A stretch of DNA of 28,773 bases from JALJPB01 sp963933115. Lineage in GTDB: Bacteria; Pseudomonadota; Gammaproteobacteria; Enterobacterales; Alteromonadaceae. A program made the translations under genes and the position numbers. Location of the stretch: assembly GCA_963933115.1 (NCBI GenBank), contig CAWVSL010000037.1, forward strand, positions 1 through 28,773. The letters run 5' to 3'. A model generated the notes under the pieces. That model was not told the origin of the DNA. It worked only from the letters and a program-made list of their open reading frames with translations, and searched no databases. Each line of letters starts with the position of its first letter. The first letter of the stretch is position 1. Shown piece after piece: positions 7,653-16,469 of this stretch.

Positions 7653-7658
7653 TATAAT
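7653..7658 (+). promoter_or_regulatory. -10 element of the TonB receptor promoter
   Basis: A perfect TATAAT lies 20 bases before the ATG, with a probable transcription start near 7664-7666. No good -35 hexamer is present at the expected place, which fits an activator-dependent promoter using the FNR-type box. The leader would be short, with the ribosome site AGGGG at 7668-7672. Confidence 0.6.
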
Positions 7659-7678
7659 TATAAGCACAGGGGAACTTC

Positions 7679-10123
7679 ATGAATAACAAATCAAAATTTT
7701 TTAAGCACTCTTTAATAGCATTAAGTATTGTGGGAGCGCTTGGCTCTTCAGTAAATGCAGCAGAAGAAAATCCGACGGCACAAAATAATGATCAAGATAT
7801 AGAACGGATAATGGTTACCGCTTCTAAACGTCTTAAAGGTTTACAAGCGTCTCCTATCGCTATCACTGTAGTAAGTGGCTTAGCTGTAGAACAAACCAAA
7901 ATTATGGATATTGAAGATTTACAATCACTTGTCCCAACTCTCCGAGTAACACCATTACAACGCTCTACTAACACTAACTTCTCTATCCGTGGTTTTGGTA
8001 ACGGAACTAACAACACAGGTATTGAGCCTTCTGTTGGTGTTTTTATTGATGGCGTATACCGCTCTCGTGCTGCCGCTCAAATTGGCGACTTACCCAGATT
8101 ACAACAGATTGAAGTTCTTAGTGGTCCACAAAGTACGTTATTTGGTAAAAATGCCTCTGCAGGTGTTCTTAACATACGTACCCTAGCGCCTTCTCAAGAT
8201 TTTGAAGGTAAACTTGAAATGGGTTTCGGCAACGATAACCGTCAATCAGTAAAAGGTTATGTTACCGACGGCGTGACTGATAACCTAGCCTTAAGTATTT
8301 CAGGTGGTTTTAACCGACGTGATGGTTATACCGAAAGTATTACTGGCTTAGGCAACCTTAACGACCGCGACCGTTGGAATGCTCGTGCTCAAGCGCTTTA
8401 TGAACCAAGCGAAGATGTTAGTGTTCGTTTTATCGCTGATTACAGTGCAATTGACGAAGCGTGTTGTACGGTTTCCGATGTGATTAATGGACCTACAACT
8501 GGAGCTGTTCAATTTTTAGGCGGTGTGGTTAATAGTGACGAAGACCCCTTCTCTTATAAATCAGCGCTTAATATGGACCCTAACAATACCGTAGAAGATG
8601 GCGGTGTTTCTATGCAAATAGATGTCGACTATGATGGTTTTGCTTTAACCTCTATTACCGCTCAACGTCGAAATGACCAAACTTGGATACATGATATTGA
8701 TTACACCTCTTTAGATATTATTAGAGAAAGTGGTGATATTAAAATTGATACCTTCACCCAAGAACTCCGTCTGACCTCTACCGGTACTAATAAAGTTGAT
8801 TGGATGGTTGGCGCTTTTTACTTTAAAGAAGATGTCGATGCTAAAGATGAGTTATATTACGGTGATGCTATCAGAAATTATTTTGATACCTTGTTTGCTG
8901 CAGGTGGTGCTGCTGGCTTAATCGGTCAGATAGAACCACTTTATGGCCTTGCTCCTGGTTCGTTCTTTTCAGACGATACCGATATTGCGACCCAATTTAC
9001 CCAAGCAAACACCGCTTATTCGATTTTTGGTAACTTTGATTATCACGTAACGGATGATTTTACCGCGACCTTAGGTCTGAGCTATACCAATGATGAAAAA
9101 GATGTCACAGTCGCTCAACAAAACAACTCAACCTTGTCAGCTATTGACTTTGGTTCAACACCAACTGTTTATGGTGTGCCCATTGGCTTAACACCAGCAG
9201 CTGCAGCTGCAGGTGCTTTATCACCGGTACAATTTATGCCACCGATGCTTGAAATGCCTAATTCGGTTGAAGATGGTATGAGCTCAGATGGTAAAACCAC
9301 TTGGTCTTTGCGTTTGGCCTATGAGTTAAATAATAATGTTAATTTATTTGCAACGGCCGCTACTGGCTTTAAAGCCACTTCATGGAACTTGTCTCGTGAT
9401 ACCCGTCCATTTCCAATGGATCAAAGTGCGTTAGAGTCTGCCGGTCTTAACCAGCCAAACCAGAGCTATGGTGGTCGCTATGCATCACCAGAAGAAGCGA
9501 CTGTTTATGAGTTGGGTATGAAAGCACGATTCAAGAAAGGCGCGTTTAATGTCACTCTCTTTGACCAAACCATTAATGGCTTCCAGTCGTCAATATTTGT
9601 TGGTACCGGTTTTGTTTTGGCAAATGCCGGCAAACAAAGTACTCAAGGTATCGAATTTGATTCTGTCTATAGTCCAACAGAGAATTGGACACTGTCTTTA
9701 GCAGGTACCTTCCTTGATCCGGTATACGACTCTTTTGTCAACGGTTCTGGTGTAGATGGCCCAATAAACTTATCGGGTGAAAAACCTGCTGGCATTCATG
9801 AGCAAAGTATTACTGCTGGTCTTACTTATAACTTTGAGCTAGCAAATGGTGCCTATGGTTATGTTCGTACTGATTATCTGTACGAAAGTGACACACGTCT
9901 TGTAGAGAACATTCCTGAGTCTATGTCTCGTGAAGTAAACTCAGTTAATGCCAGTGCCGGTTTAACTCTTGGCGATGGTTTAAGTGTTCAAGTATGGGTG
10001 CGTAATTTAACCAATGATGAATACTTCCTTTCAGCATTCCCTGCGCCAATCCAAGATGGAAGCTTTAATGCTTACCCCAACCAACCTCGTAGCTATGGTG
10101 CAACCATTTCTTATGAGTTTTAA
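7679..10123 (+). CDS. TonB-dependent outer-membrane receptor
   Basis: This 814-residue outer-membrane, energy-coupled importer has a signal peptide over residues 1-27 (cleavage near VNA-AEE). A TonB box IERIMVTA follows at about 41-48. The plug domain comes next (SPIAITVVSG, FSIRGFGNG, GVFIDGVYRSR, IEVLSGPQSTLFGKNASAGVLNI), then a long beta-barrel ending in the aromatic YGATISYEF. The group resembles receptors that marine gammaproteobacteria and sphingomonads place next to catabolic genes for hydrophobic or aromatic compounds rather than siderophore receptors; the substrate is not known. It opens a plus-strand gene series, is preceded by an FNR-type promoter with AGGGG before the ATG, and is followed by a hairpin terminator, so it may be transcribed on its own. 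Confidence 0.95.
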   Translation: MNNKSKFFKHSLIALSIVGALGSSVNAAEENPTAQNNDQDIERIMVTASKRLKGLQASPIAITVVSGLAVEQTKIMDIEDLQSLVPTLRVTPLQRSTNTNFSIRGFGNGTNNTGIEPSVGVFIDGVYRSRAAAQIGDLPRLQQIEVLSGPQSTLFGKNASAGVLNIRTLAPSQDFEGKLEMGFGNDNRQSVKGYVTDGVTDNLALSISGGFNRRDGYTESITGLGNLNDRDRWNARAQALYEPSEDVSVRFIADYSAIDEACCTVSDVINGPTTGAVQFLGGVVNSDEDPFSYKSALNMDPNNTVEDGGVSMQIDVDYDGFALTSITAQRRNDQTWIHDIDYTSLDIIRESGDIKIDTFTQELRLTSTGTNKVDWMVGAFYFKEDVDAKDELYYGDAIRNYFDTLFAAGGAAGLIGQIEPLYGLAPGSFFSDDTDIATQFTQANTAYSIFGNFDYHVTDDFTATLGLSYTNDEKDVTVAQQNNSTLSAIDFGSTPTVYGVPIGLTPAAAAAGALSPVQFMPPMLEMPNSVEDGMSSDGKTTWSLRLAYELNNNVNLFATAATGFKATSWNLSRDTRPFPMDQSALESAGLNQPNQSYGGRYASPEEATVYELGMKARFKKGAFNVTLFDQTINGFQSSIFVGTGFVLANAGKQSTQGIEFDSVYSPTENWTLSLAGTFLDPVYDSFVNGSGVDGPINLSGEKPAGIHEQSITAGLTYNFELANGAYGYVRTDYLYESDTRLVENIPESMSREVNSVNASAGLTLGDGLSVQVWVRNLTNDEYFLSAFPAPIQDGSFNAYPNQPRSYGATISYEF

Positions 10124-10137
10124 GTAGAAATAACTGA

Positions 10138-10180
10138 GGTAGTTATGGTGATAAACATCACTGTAACTACCCGTTTTACT
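10138..10180 (+). terminator. Hairpin terminator after the TonB receptor
   Basis: GGTAGTTA (10138-10145) pairs with TAACTACC (10164-10171), and an inner GTGAT/ATCAC stem closes the hairpin after a short internal mismatch. A modest T-rich stretch (TTTTAC...) follows. It begins 15 bases after the receptor stop codon, so it should separate the receptor transcript at least partly from the nitroreductase gene. Confidence 0.65.
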
Positions 10181-10285
10181 TCTTCAAGTTAACATTAAAA
10201 ACCTTCTAAAATTCCATATAAATAACGTATATTCTTGTTACCTAACATCTCATTTTTTTAATTCATCTGCTTAAGAGTCTGCACT

Positions 10286-10948
10286 ATGTCAATTGAATCT
10301 ATCTTGAAAGAACGGACATCAGTTCGTGCATTTCTTGACAAGCCTGTACCTAAAGAAACTTTAAAACATATTTTTGATAATGCGCAACTTTCCCCATCAA
10401 ATTGTAATGTGCAACCTTGGCAAACTTGTGTGGTTTCCGGAAAAACAAAAGATAAGCTAAAAGAAAAATTTATTGCGCTACTCATGAGTGGTGCAACGCC
10501 TAATCCAGATTTTAATTGGTTACCTCAATACAAAGGTATTCATCGTGATCGCCAATTTGGCTCAGCTAATGCTTTATATAGCTCACTGGGTATTACTCGA
10601 GAAGATAAACAAGCTCGACAAATGGCAATGATACGCAACTGGCAATTTTTTGATGCACCCCATGCTGTATTTTTCACTATGGACAAGTACCTAGATATTA
10701 TGGGTGCGGTTGACTTAGGTATTTACGCTCAAACATTATCATTAATACTGGCGGAACATGGCTTATCAAACTGTATGCAAGGGGCTTTAGGGCAATTCCC
10801 TGACCCCGTTAGAGAAATATTATCGCTGCCTGAAGATCGCGGGATCTTATTTGGGATGTCTTTTGGCTATGCCGATACGAGTGCGGCAATCAATAAAACC
10901 CAAACAGACAGAGAGTCTCTAGATAACGCGGTCACATTTTTTGATTAA
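10286..10948 (+). CDS. Nitroreductase family FMN oxidoreductase
   Basis: The 220-residue flavoprotein carries the nitroreductase signature: RTSVRAF at about 10-16 (FMN phosphate contact), SPSNCNVQPWQTCVV at about 36-50, and the late helix AQTLSLILAEHGLSNCMQG. Members use NAD(P)H to reduce nitro groups, quinones or enones; here an enone- or quinone-reducing step in the surrounding pathway is possible but not shown. Length is normal. The ribosome site before the ATG is weak (AAGAGT). It is the first gene after the receptor terminator, and the alpha/beta hydrolase follows after 55 bases. Confidence 0.88.
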   Translation: MSIESILKERTSVRAFLDKPVPKETLKHIFDNAQLSPSNCNVQPWQTCVVSGKTKDKLKEKFIALLMSGATPNPDFNWLPQYKGIHRDRQFGSANALYSSLGITREDKQARQMAMIRNWQFFDAPHAVFFTMDKYLDIMGAVDLGIYAQTLSLILAEHGLSNCMQGALGQFPDPVREILSLPEDRGILFGMSFGYADTSAAINKTQTDRESLDNAVTFFD

Positions 10949-11003
10949 TATCGAGCAGGTTGACTTATCGTCATACTGAGTGAAATAGACTAATTTAACG
11001 GTA

Positions 11004-11966
11004 ATGGGACTGTGTATGAGGCTGAAGCATAAATTTATCTTAGTCGATGACGTTAATATTCATTATGTTGAGTCTTGCTCTGACTCAGCAATAAAAAAAG
11101 ATAAACCAACGATGATTTTTCTCCATGGTTTTCCTGAATACTGGGGGACTTGGACAGAGCAATTAAGCTATTTCTCTACTGATTATCGTGTTATTGCCCC
11201 TGATTTACCCGGTTATAACCTGAGTGATAAACCATCAAGCCACAGTTTTTACGCGCTACCTAATTTAATCACTTTTATCGCTAAATTTATTAGCCTTCTT
11301 AGCCCTAACCAAGCCGTGTATTTAGTTGCACATGATTGGGGGGGCGTTATCGCCTGGCCTCTAGCCGCTTTTCACCCTCAGTTGATTGACAAACTTATTA
11401 TTCTCAATGCTGCCCATCCTAGTACATTTACTAGAGAGATGGCCAGCAACCCAATCCAACGTCAAAAAAGTGCATATATTCACCAACTAATAAGCTCATC
11501 AGGTGAGTCATTGTTATCAAAGAATAACTTTCACTACCTCAGTGAAAATATGATGATAAGCGCGCAAAAAAATGTATTTACCGACGAAGTAAAGGAAAAG
11601 TATCGCCAAGTGTGGCGTCAAGAAGGCGCCATTAATGGCATGTTGCAATATTATCGCGCCATGCCTCAACTCGCCGCTATTGATAGCAATAATGACCTCT
11701 TGGAGGCTTCTAACGTTGAGCAATTAAATGATACCGGCCCAGTCAAAAGTATTTCAACGATAAAAGTGCCTAACATCCGAGTTAATGTCCCAACACTGAT
11801 ATTGTGGGGACAAGAAGACCAAGCCTTTGTTATTGAAAATATTGACGGTATTAAGCAATACGTACCTGATTGCTCAGTTATTCGCTTTGCAAACACCAGT
11901 CATTGGCTCCAACATGAAAAACCAGTCGAGGTCAATAATGCTATCGCACTGTTTATTAACGCTTAA
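11004..11966 (+). CDS. Alpha/beta hydrolase, epoxide-hydrolase-like
   Basis: This is a 320-residue cytoplasmic hydrolase of the epoxide hydrolase / haloalkane dehalogenase branch. The oxyanion motif is HGFPEYW (41-47), the nucleophile is D111 in AHDWGG, the probable acid is D272 (WGQEDQAF), and the base is H300 (SHWLQHEKP). The cap segment MLQYYRAMP (about 213-221) fits the YYR signature of epoxide hydrolases, which supplies the ring-opening tyrosine. Epoxide hydrolysis is thus likelier than dehalogenation. An in-frame ATG at 11016 with GGGA six bases upstream may be the true start, giving 316 residues. It sits between the nitroreductase and the DUF2855 gene (32-base gap). Confidence 0.85.
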   Translation: MGLCMRLKHKFILVDDVNIHYVESCSDSAIKKDKPTMIFLHGFPEYWGTWTEQLSYFSTDYRVIAPDLPGYNLSDKPSSHSFYALPNLITFIAKFISLLSPNQAVYLVAHDWGGVIAWPLAAFHPQLIDKLIILNAAHPSTFTREMASNPIQRQKSAYIHQLISSSGESLLSKNNFHYLSENMMISAQKNVFTDEVKEKYRQVWRQEGAINGMLQYYRAMPQLAAIDSNNDLLEASNVEQLNDTGPVKSISTIKVPNIRVNVPTLILWGQEDQAFVIENIDGIKQYVPDCSVIRFANTSHWLQHEKPVEVNNAIALFINA

Positions 11967-11998
11967 TAGCTCACTAACAATCACTAACTGAAGGTTTT

Positions 11999-13129
11999 AT
12001 GACGATAGCTAATTCTTCCATTAACCCACCACTTGTTTTTGAAGTGGCTAAAACAGCGCTAAATAAAACCCGAATCATTCCACTTAATATTGAGCGAGCA
12101 CTGAGTGATAATGAGGTATTACTCAAAGTAGATAAATTTGCCCTAACGGCGAATAATATTAGTTATGGTATTACGGGTGATACGCTTGGCTATTGGCGAT
12201 TTTTCCCAACCGAAATTCCTTCCGAGCAAGCACAATGGGGACGGTTACCTGTAATGGGTTTTGCCGATGTTGTATCTTCAAACTGTCCACATATTAAGGT
12301 TGGCGAACGCGTTTGGGGCTTTATGCCAATGGCCACCCACGTAAAAATACTAGCCGGGAGGATATCAGCGACTCGATTCTCTGATATAAGCTCTTGTCGA
12401 GCAGGTTTGTCACCCCTTTATTCAAGCTTTGATCGCGTTCAAAACAATCCTTTTTACCAAGCTAAAAATGAAGATTACGACATATTATTGCGTGGCTTAT
12501 TTACCACGGCTTGGCTTGTTGATGACTATATGTTTGACCATCACTATTTTAAAGCCCAACAGTATCTGATCACGAGTGCATCGAGTAAAACGAGTATTGC
12601 TCTGGCCTTTGCTATTCAACAACGGGGGGAGCGCACTGCCGTTGGTATTACCTCTGAAGCTAATCGAGACTTTGTTAACTCATTAGGCATCTATCAACAG
12701 GTGGTCAGTTATAACCAAATATCTAGTCTAGACCCGAATATTGGCTCTATCTTAGTTGATATGGCGGGTGGTCAGAAAACACTCTCTTCTATTCATCATC
12801 ACTTTGCCGATCAGTTATATTATTCTTGCCAAATTGGCGCAACGCAACATGAAGATATTGATATCAATGACACGCTTTTTTTTGATAAGTTACCCGGAGT
12901 AAAACCTACGTTCTTTTTTGCTCCCAGTCAATTAAAAAAGCGTTCTATCGACTGGGGAGCAGACAAAACAATGACGCAAATTAATAACGCATTACTGAGC
13001 TACATTCAATATTGCCAATCATTAATAACCATTAAACAGACAAAAGATGTCAACCAAGTTGATGCTATTTATCAACAAGTTTTAGCAGGCTCAGCAGATG
13101 CGTCAGTTGGCCAAATTATTTCGTTATAA
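11999..13129 (+). CDS. DUF2855 family protein (MDR-related)
   Basis: The 376-residue protein matches DUF2855. Its N-terminal half looks like a medium-chain dehydrogenase (LLKVDKFALTANNISYGITGD, GFADVVSS, VGERVWGFMPMATH), but it lacks a clean glycine-rich NADPH loop; the equivalent stretch is ITSASSKTS near residue 192. The activity is unknown. Family members are often found beside lipid and CoA catabolic genes. The start ATG has AAGG four bases upstream. It lies in a tight run with the hydrolase before and the BASS transporter after, which suggests shared transcription. Confidence 0.75.
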   Translation: MTIANSSINPPLVFEVAKTALNKTRIIPLNIERALSDNEVLLKVDKFALTANNISYGITGDTLGYWRFFPTEIPSEQAQWGRLPVMGFADVVSSNCPHIKVGERVWGFMPMATHVKILAGRISATRFSDISSCRAGLSPLYSSFDRVQNNPFYQAKNEDYDILLRGLFTTAWLVDDYMFDHHYFKAQQYLITSASSKTSIALAFAIQQRGERTAVGITSEANRDFVNSLGIYQQVVSYNQISSLDPNIGSILVDMAGGQKTLSSIHHHFADQLYYSCQIGATQHEDIDINDTLFFDKLPGVKPTFFFAPSQLKKRSIDWGADKTMTQINNALLSYIQYCQSLITIKQTKDVNQVDAIYQQVLAGSADASVGQIISL

Positions 13130-13193
13130 AACGAATTAATGCAAATAAGTGATATTAATTGACCAACACAGGTCCTATTTATACGAGGCAGTT

Positions 13194-14117
13194 ATGGAAG
13201 GTATTGAATTAGTTACATTTGTAAATACACAAGTTATCCCTGTTTGCATATTTTTAATCATGATGGGGATGGGGTTGTCCTTAGTATTTGCTGACTTTAA
13301 ACGGGTACTTAAATATCCAAAAGCGGTGGGTATAGGTTTAACCAATCAATTATTGTTGTTGCCTATTATCGGCTTTGCCTTAGCAAACATTATGCCTTTA
13401 GAGCCTGAATATGCCGTTGGTGTTATGTTATTGGTTCTTTGCCCTGGCGGAACAACATCGAACATGTTTACTCATTTAGCCAAAGGTGATGTCGCGCTTT
13501 CAGTAACCATGACCGCTGTTGCTAGTTTGATTACCGTATTTACTATCCCTGTTATCCTAAATTTGTCATTAGTACACTTTATGGGGCAAGGTAATGAATT
13601 TAAGTTACCTATTATTGCCACCATGTTTAGCTTAATGAAATTGACCATCGTCCCTATTGCCTTAGGCATGATCATTAAAGCTTACTTCCCTAATTTTGCT
13701 AATAGTACCCAGGTACATGTCTCTAGATTTGGTATATTATTTCTCACGCTTTTAATTGTGTTTTTAACCTATATTCAAAAAGATATCGTTGTATCAGCTT
13801 TTATTGCTGCCGGTCCTGTTTCAATCATATTAAACCTTTCAACGATGGCGCTCGGCTATTATACCAGTAAATGGTTTGGCTTGAGCATACCGCAGAGAAC
13901 ATCGATTACCATTGAAGTAGGTTTACAAAATAGTACGCTGTCAATGTTTATGGCGTTAACATTGCTAGCAAATTATAAAATGTCGTTTACACCAGCTATT
14001 TATACGTTAATCATGTTATTTACCGCGGGTGTTTTAATGAAATTTTTACGTATTAAAGCTAAAGCGACACTGCAAAAAAACAGTGATGGTAACCTCAATG
14101 TTGAGCAGACTAATTAA
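13194..14117 (+). CDS. Bile acid:sodium symporter (BASS) family transporter
   Basis: This 307-residue inner-membrane protein has about nine or ten hydrophobic helices. The signature CPGGTTSNMFTHLAKGD and the later IEVGLQNSTLS segment are the sodium-binding/crossing motifs of BASS (SBF) proteins. These carry organic anions such as bile acids, sterol acids or keto acids with Na+. The start chosen is ATG 13194 with GAGG five bases upstream; a GTG at 13149 is in frame but adds a hydrophilic 15-residue leader without a ribosome site. In this setting it may import the acid released from the cluster's substrate. Confidence 0.88.
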   Translation: MEGIELVTFVNTQVIPVCIFLIMMGMGLSLVFADFKRVLKYPKAVGIGLTNQLLLLPIIGFALANIMPLEPEYAVGVMLLVLCPGGTTSNMFTHLAKGDVALSVTMTAVASLITVFTIPVILNLSLVHFMGQGNEFKLPIIATMFSLMKLTIVPIALGMIIKAYFPNFANSTQVHVSRFGILFLTLLIVFLTYIQKDIVVSAFIAAGPVSIILNLSTMALGYYTSKWFGLSIPQRTSITIEVGLQNSTLSMFMALTLLANYKMSFTPAIYTLIMLFTAGVLMKFLRIKAKATLQKNSDGNLNVEQTN

Positions 14118-14157
14118 TAATGGCTACGAAATATAACCACGAGGAAAATTACACATT

Positions 14158-14766
14158 ATGATAACCATTCATCATTTAAATAAATCACGTTCGAAAAGAG
14201 TTATCTGGTTGGTTGAAGAACTGGAAATGCCCTATCAGCTCATTAACCACTTGCGTGATCCGACAAGTAGTCTAGCCCCAAAAAGCCTTCGATTAATACA
14301 TCCGTTAGCCAAGGCCCCTATTATTGTTGATGATGAAGTAACCCTTTGTGAGTCAGGTGCCATTATCGAATATATTCTTGATAAAAATCCAGGTCATCAA
14401 CTAAGACCTGAGCTAAATACCCGTGAATATTACCAGTATCTCGAGTGGTCACATTTTGCTGAGGGCTCATTAGCCCTGCCAGTAATATCATCATTATTAA
14501 TGCAAATGGAAAACCGTGAAGGCACTTACCCCCTTGACCGTTATATTGCTAAAGAAATCGCGTTAGACTTTTCATATATTGACGATACCTTAGCTAATCA
14601 AGCTTACTTTGCTGGAGAAAAATTTACCGCCGCTGATATCATGATGACAATAATGTTAGAAATAGCCGGTAGCTTGAATTTGTTAACGGGCAAACATAAT
14701 ATAAAAAATTATCTTGCAATTATGCAACAGAGAAAGGCTTATCAAAAAGCGGTGAGTCACGGGTAA
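14158..14766 (+). CDS. Glutathione S-transferase family protein
   Basis: The 202-residue protein has a thioredoxin-like N-terminal domain with SRSKRVIWLVEEL (10-22), the cis-proline motif HPLAKAPII (48-56) and the glutathione-binding ESGAIIEYI (65-73). An all-helical domain with the N-capping box FTAADIMM follows. It should bind glutathione for conjugation, isomerisation or reductive dehalogenation. The last is interesting beside a dehalogenase but is inference. Serine 10 could be the thiol-activating residue. It follows the transporter after 40 bases. Confidence 0.88.
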   Translation: MITIHHLNKSRSKRVIWLVEELEMPYQLINHLRDPTSSLAPKSLRLIHPLAKAPIIVDDEVTLCESGAIIEYILDKNPGHQLRPELNTREYYQYLEWSHFAEGSLALPVISSLLMQMENREGTYPLDRYIAKEIALDFSYIDDTLANQAYFAGEKFTAADIMMTIMLEIAGSLNLLTGKHNIKNYLAIMQQRKAYQKAVSHG

Positions 14767-14877
14767 AGCCATGATAATATTTAAATTATCTTTTGAATTC
14801 ACGCTCAGAAAAATTAAGAATAACCAATAGACACCAACATAAAGCAACACTATAACAAACAATAGTTAGGTAAAGAA

Positions 14878-15570
14878 ATGGAACTGATCAAGGTAGCAAT
14901 TGAAAATAACGTACATATTATTGCGTTAAATAATGGCAAAGTAAATGCGATATCACCTGAAGTTATCGCTGAGATGAATAAGGCATTAGATGATGCCGAG
15001 AATGCCGGCGCTGTAGTGATATTAACGGGTAAAGCAGGGATACTCTCTGGTGGTTTTGACCTAAAAACCATGAAAGCCAGCTCAGATTCTGCTATAGCCC
15101 TTGTTACTGCAGGCTCTAAATTGGCCCGTCGAATGTTAGCTTTTCCGACACCCATTATTGGTGTGTGTACTGGTCATGCTATTGCAAAAGGGGCTTTTTT
15201 ATTACTCTGTTGTGATTATCGCATAGGCTGTGCTGGTGACTTCAAAATAGGGCTAAACGAAGTGACTATCGGTATGACTATGCACAATGCCGGTATTGAA
15301 ATTGCCCGTAATCGCATTCCAAGAAACTATTTAACACGATCAGTCATTAACGCTGAATTATTTAGCCCAACAACAGCAATATTAGCCGGTTTCCTTGATC
15401 AAGTGGTTGAAGCAGATCAACTCATGACTACTGCACAAACGGTAGCCAAGCACATGCAATCATTGAATATGACCGCACATCATGGTACTAAACTTAAAGA
15501 AAGAAAATCCATACTATTATCTTTAGACATGGCAATAAAAGAAGATGCACAAAGCACCTTGAATTTATAG
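14878..15570 (+). CDS. Crotonase family protein, probably an enoyl-CoA isomerase
   Basis: This 230-residue crotonase-fold protein has oxyanion-hole segments ILSGGFDLK (55-63) and TGHAIAKGAF (98-107). Of the two hydratase glutamates of rat enoyl-CoA hydratase, the one equivalent to E144 is F107 here; the one equivalent to E164 is E128 (GLNEVTIGM). One acid only is the pattern of delta3-delta2-enoyl-CoA isomerases, so isomerisation is more likely than hydration. AGG lies ahead of the ATG. The next crotonase begins nine bases after its stop, so the pair is cotranscribed. It is shorter than the usual 255-residue hydratase. Confidence 0.85.
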   Translation: MELIKVAIENNVHIIALNNGKVNAISPEVIAEMNKALDDAENAGAVVILTGKAGILSGGFDLKTMKASSDSAIALVTAGSKLARRMLAFPTPIIGVCTGHAIAKGAFLLLCCDYRIGCAGDFKIGLNEVTIGMTMHNAGIEIARNRIPRNYLTRSVINAELFSPTTAILAGFLDQVVEADQLMTTAQTVAKHMQSLNMTAHHGTKLKERKSILLSLDMAIKEDAQSTLNL

Positions 15571-15579
15571 GAATATGGC

Positions 15580-16434
15580 ATGAACAACTCAATAATCTAC
15601 AAAACCTTGACCTTAGCGATCACTAATAATATTGCCCATATTCAATTAAATCGCCCAGACTATTTCAATGCCATGAATATCGACTTTTGGCATGAATTTC
15701 CAAAAGTTATTACGGACATTAACAATGAATTTGCTGCACGCGTTATTGTCATATCATCAACAGGTAAACATTTTTGTGCTGGGATGGACTTAGCAGTATT
15801 TACACAAAATAACGGTGATAAAAATATTGAGTTAGGCCGCAAACATGAGCAACTAAGGCGTTCAGTCCTTCAATTACAAGACTGTTTTAACCTATTAGAA
15901 AATATACGAATGCCAGTATTAATGGCTATTCAAGGCGGCTGTGTGGGTGGCGCAGTCGATATGATTAGTGCCGCAGATTGTCGTTATTGTACCAATGATG
16001 CTTTTTTTAGCATTGAGGAAACTAAACTAGGGATGACTGCTGACTTAGGTACTCTCCAGCGTTTACCTAAATTGATTTCAATAGGCTTAGTTAAAGAATT
16101 AGCCTACACCGGCCGTAGAATGCCGGCTAACGAGGCTAAAGAAGCAGGTTTAGTAAACCAAGTATATGACTGCCAAGAAAGTATGCTAACCGGGGTTATG
16201 GCGATTGCCTCAGAAATCGCAGAACGGTCTCCTCTAGCGGTTGCCGGTTGCAAAGAAATGATAAATTATGCTCGCGATCATTCAGTTGCTGATAGCTTAA
16301 ATTATATGGCCGTTTGGCAAAGTGGCATGTTTCAACCACAAAACGATATGATGGAATCATTTTCAGCAAAAGCTGATAAACGACTCCCTGAATTTGAAAA
16401 CTTAACCAAAATAGACAATTCAACTTTCCTTTAA
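15580..16434 (+). CDS. Delta3,5-delta2,4-dienoyl-CoA isomerase-like crotonase
   Basis: The 284-residue protein carries the full signature of the mammalian ECH1-type dienoyl-CoA isomerase: oxyanion motif HFCAGMDL (64-71), and three acids D127 (GGAVDMISAADCRY), E147 (IEETKLG) and D155 (MTADLGTLQRLPK). They align with D176, E196 and D204 of rat ECH1. The enzyme shifts 3,5-diene acyl-CoAs to 2,4-dienes, needed for fatty acids with double bonds at odd positions. AGGA lies seven bases before the ATG. It is in tandem with the isomerase-like crotonase upstream. Confidence 0.88.
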   Translation: MNNSIIYKTLTLAITNNIAHIQLNRPDYFNAMNIDFWHEFPKVITDINNEFAARVIVISSTGKHFCAGMDLAVFTQNNGDKNIELGRKHEQLRRSVLQLQDCFNLLENIRMPVLMAIQGGCVGGAVDMISAADCRYCTNDAFFSIEETKLGMTADLGTLQRLPKLISIGLVKELAYTGRRMPANEAKEAGLVNQVYDCQESMLTGVMAIASEIAERSPLAVAGCKEMINYARDHSVADSLNYMAVWQSGMFQPQNDMMESFSAKADKRLPEFENLTKIDNSTFL

Positions 16435-16469
16435 TTGCTTCTACCAAAGTTGCTATAGGTAACACCTTC

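Larger units (their letters stand above)
7159..7678. other. Divergent intergenic regulatory region
   Basis: These 520 very AT-rich bases separate the divergently transcribed acyl-CoA dehydrogenase and TonB-dependent receptor. No open frame above about 15 codons begins with a plausible start. The region holds three interleaved inverted repeats at 7210-7260 near the dehydrogenase, a TGTAGT/ACTACA repeat at 7571-7589, and an FNR-type box plus -10 element at 7616-7658 near the receptor. The middle part (about 7300-7560) shows only AT-rich sequence. Confidence 0.8.

Noticed and set aside
13149..13193. Upstream GTG start for the BASS transporter
   Set aside because: No ribosome site, while the ATG at 13194 has GAGG at ideal spacing and starts the normal hydrophobic N-terminus.
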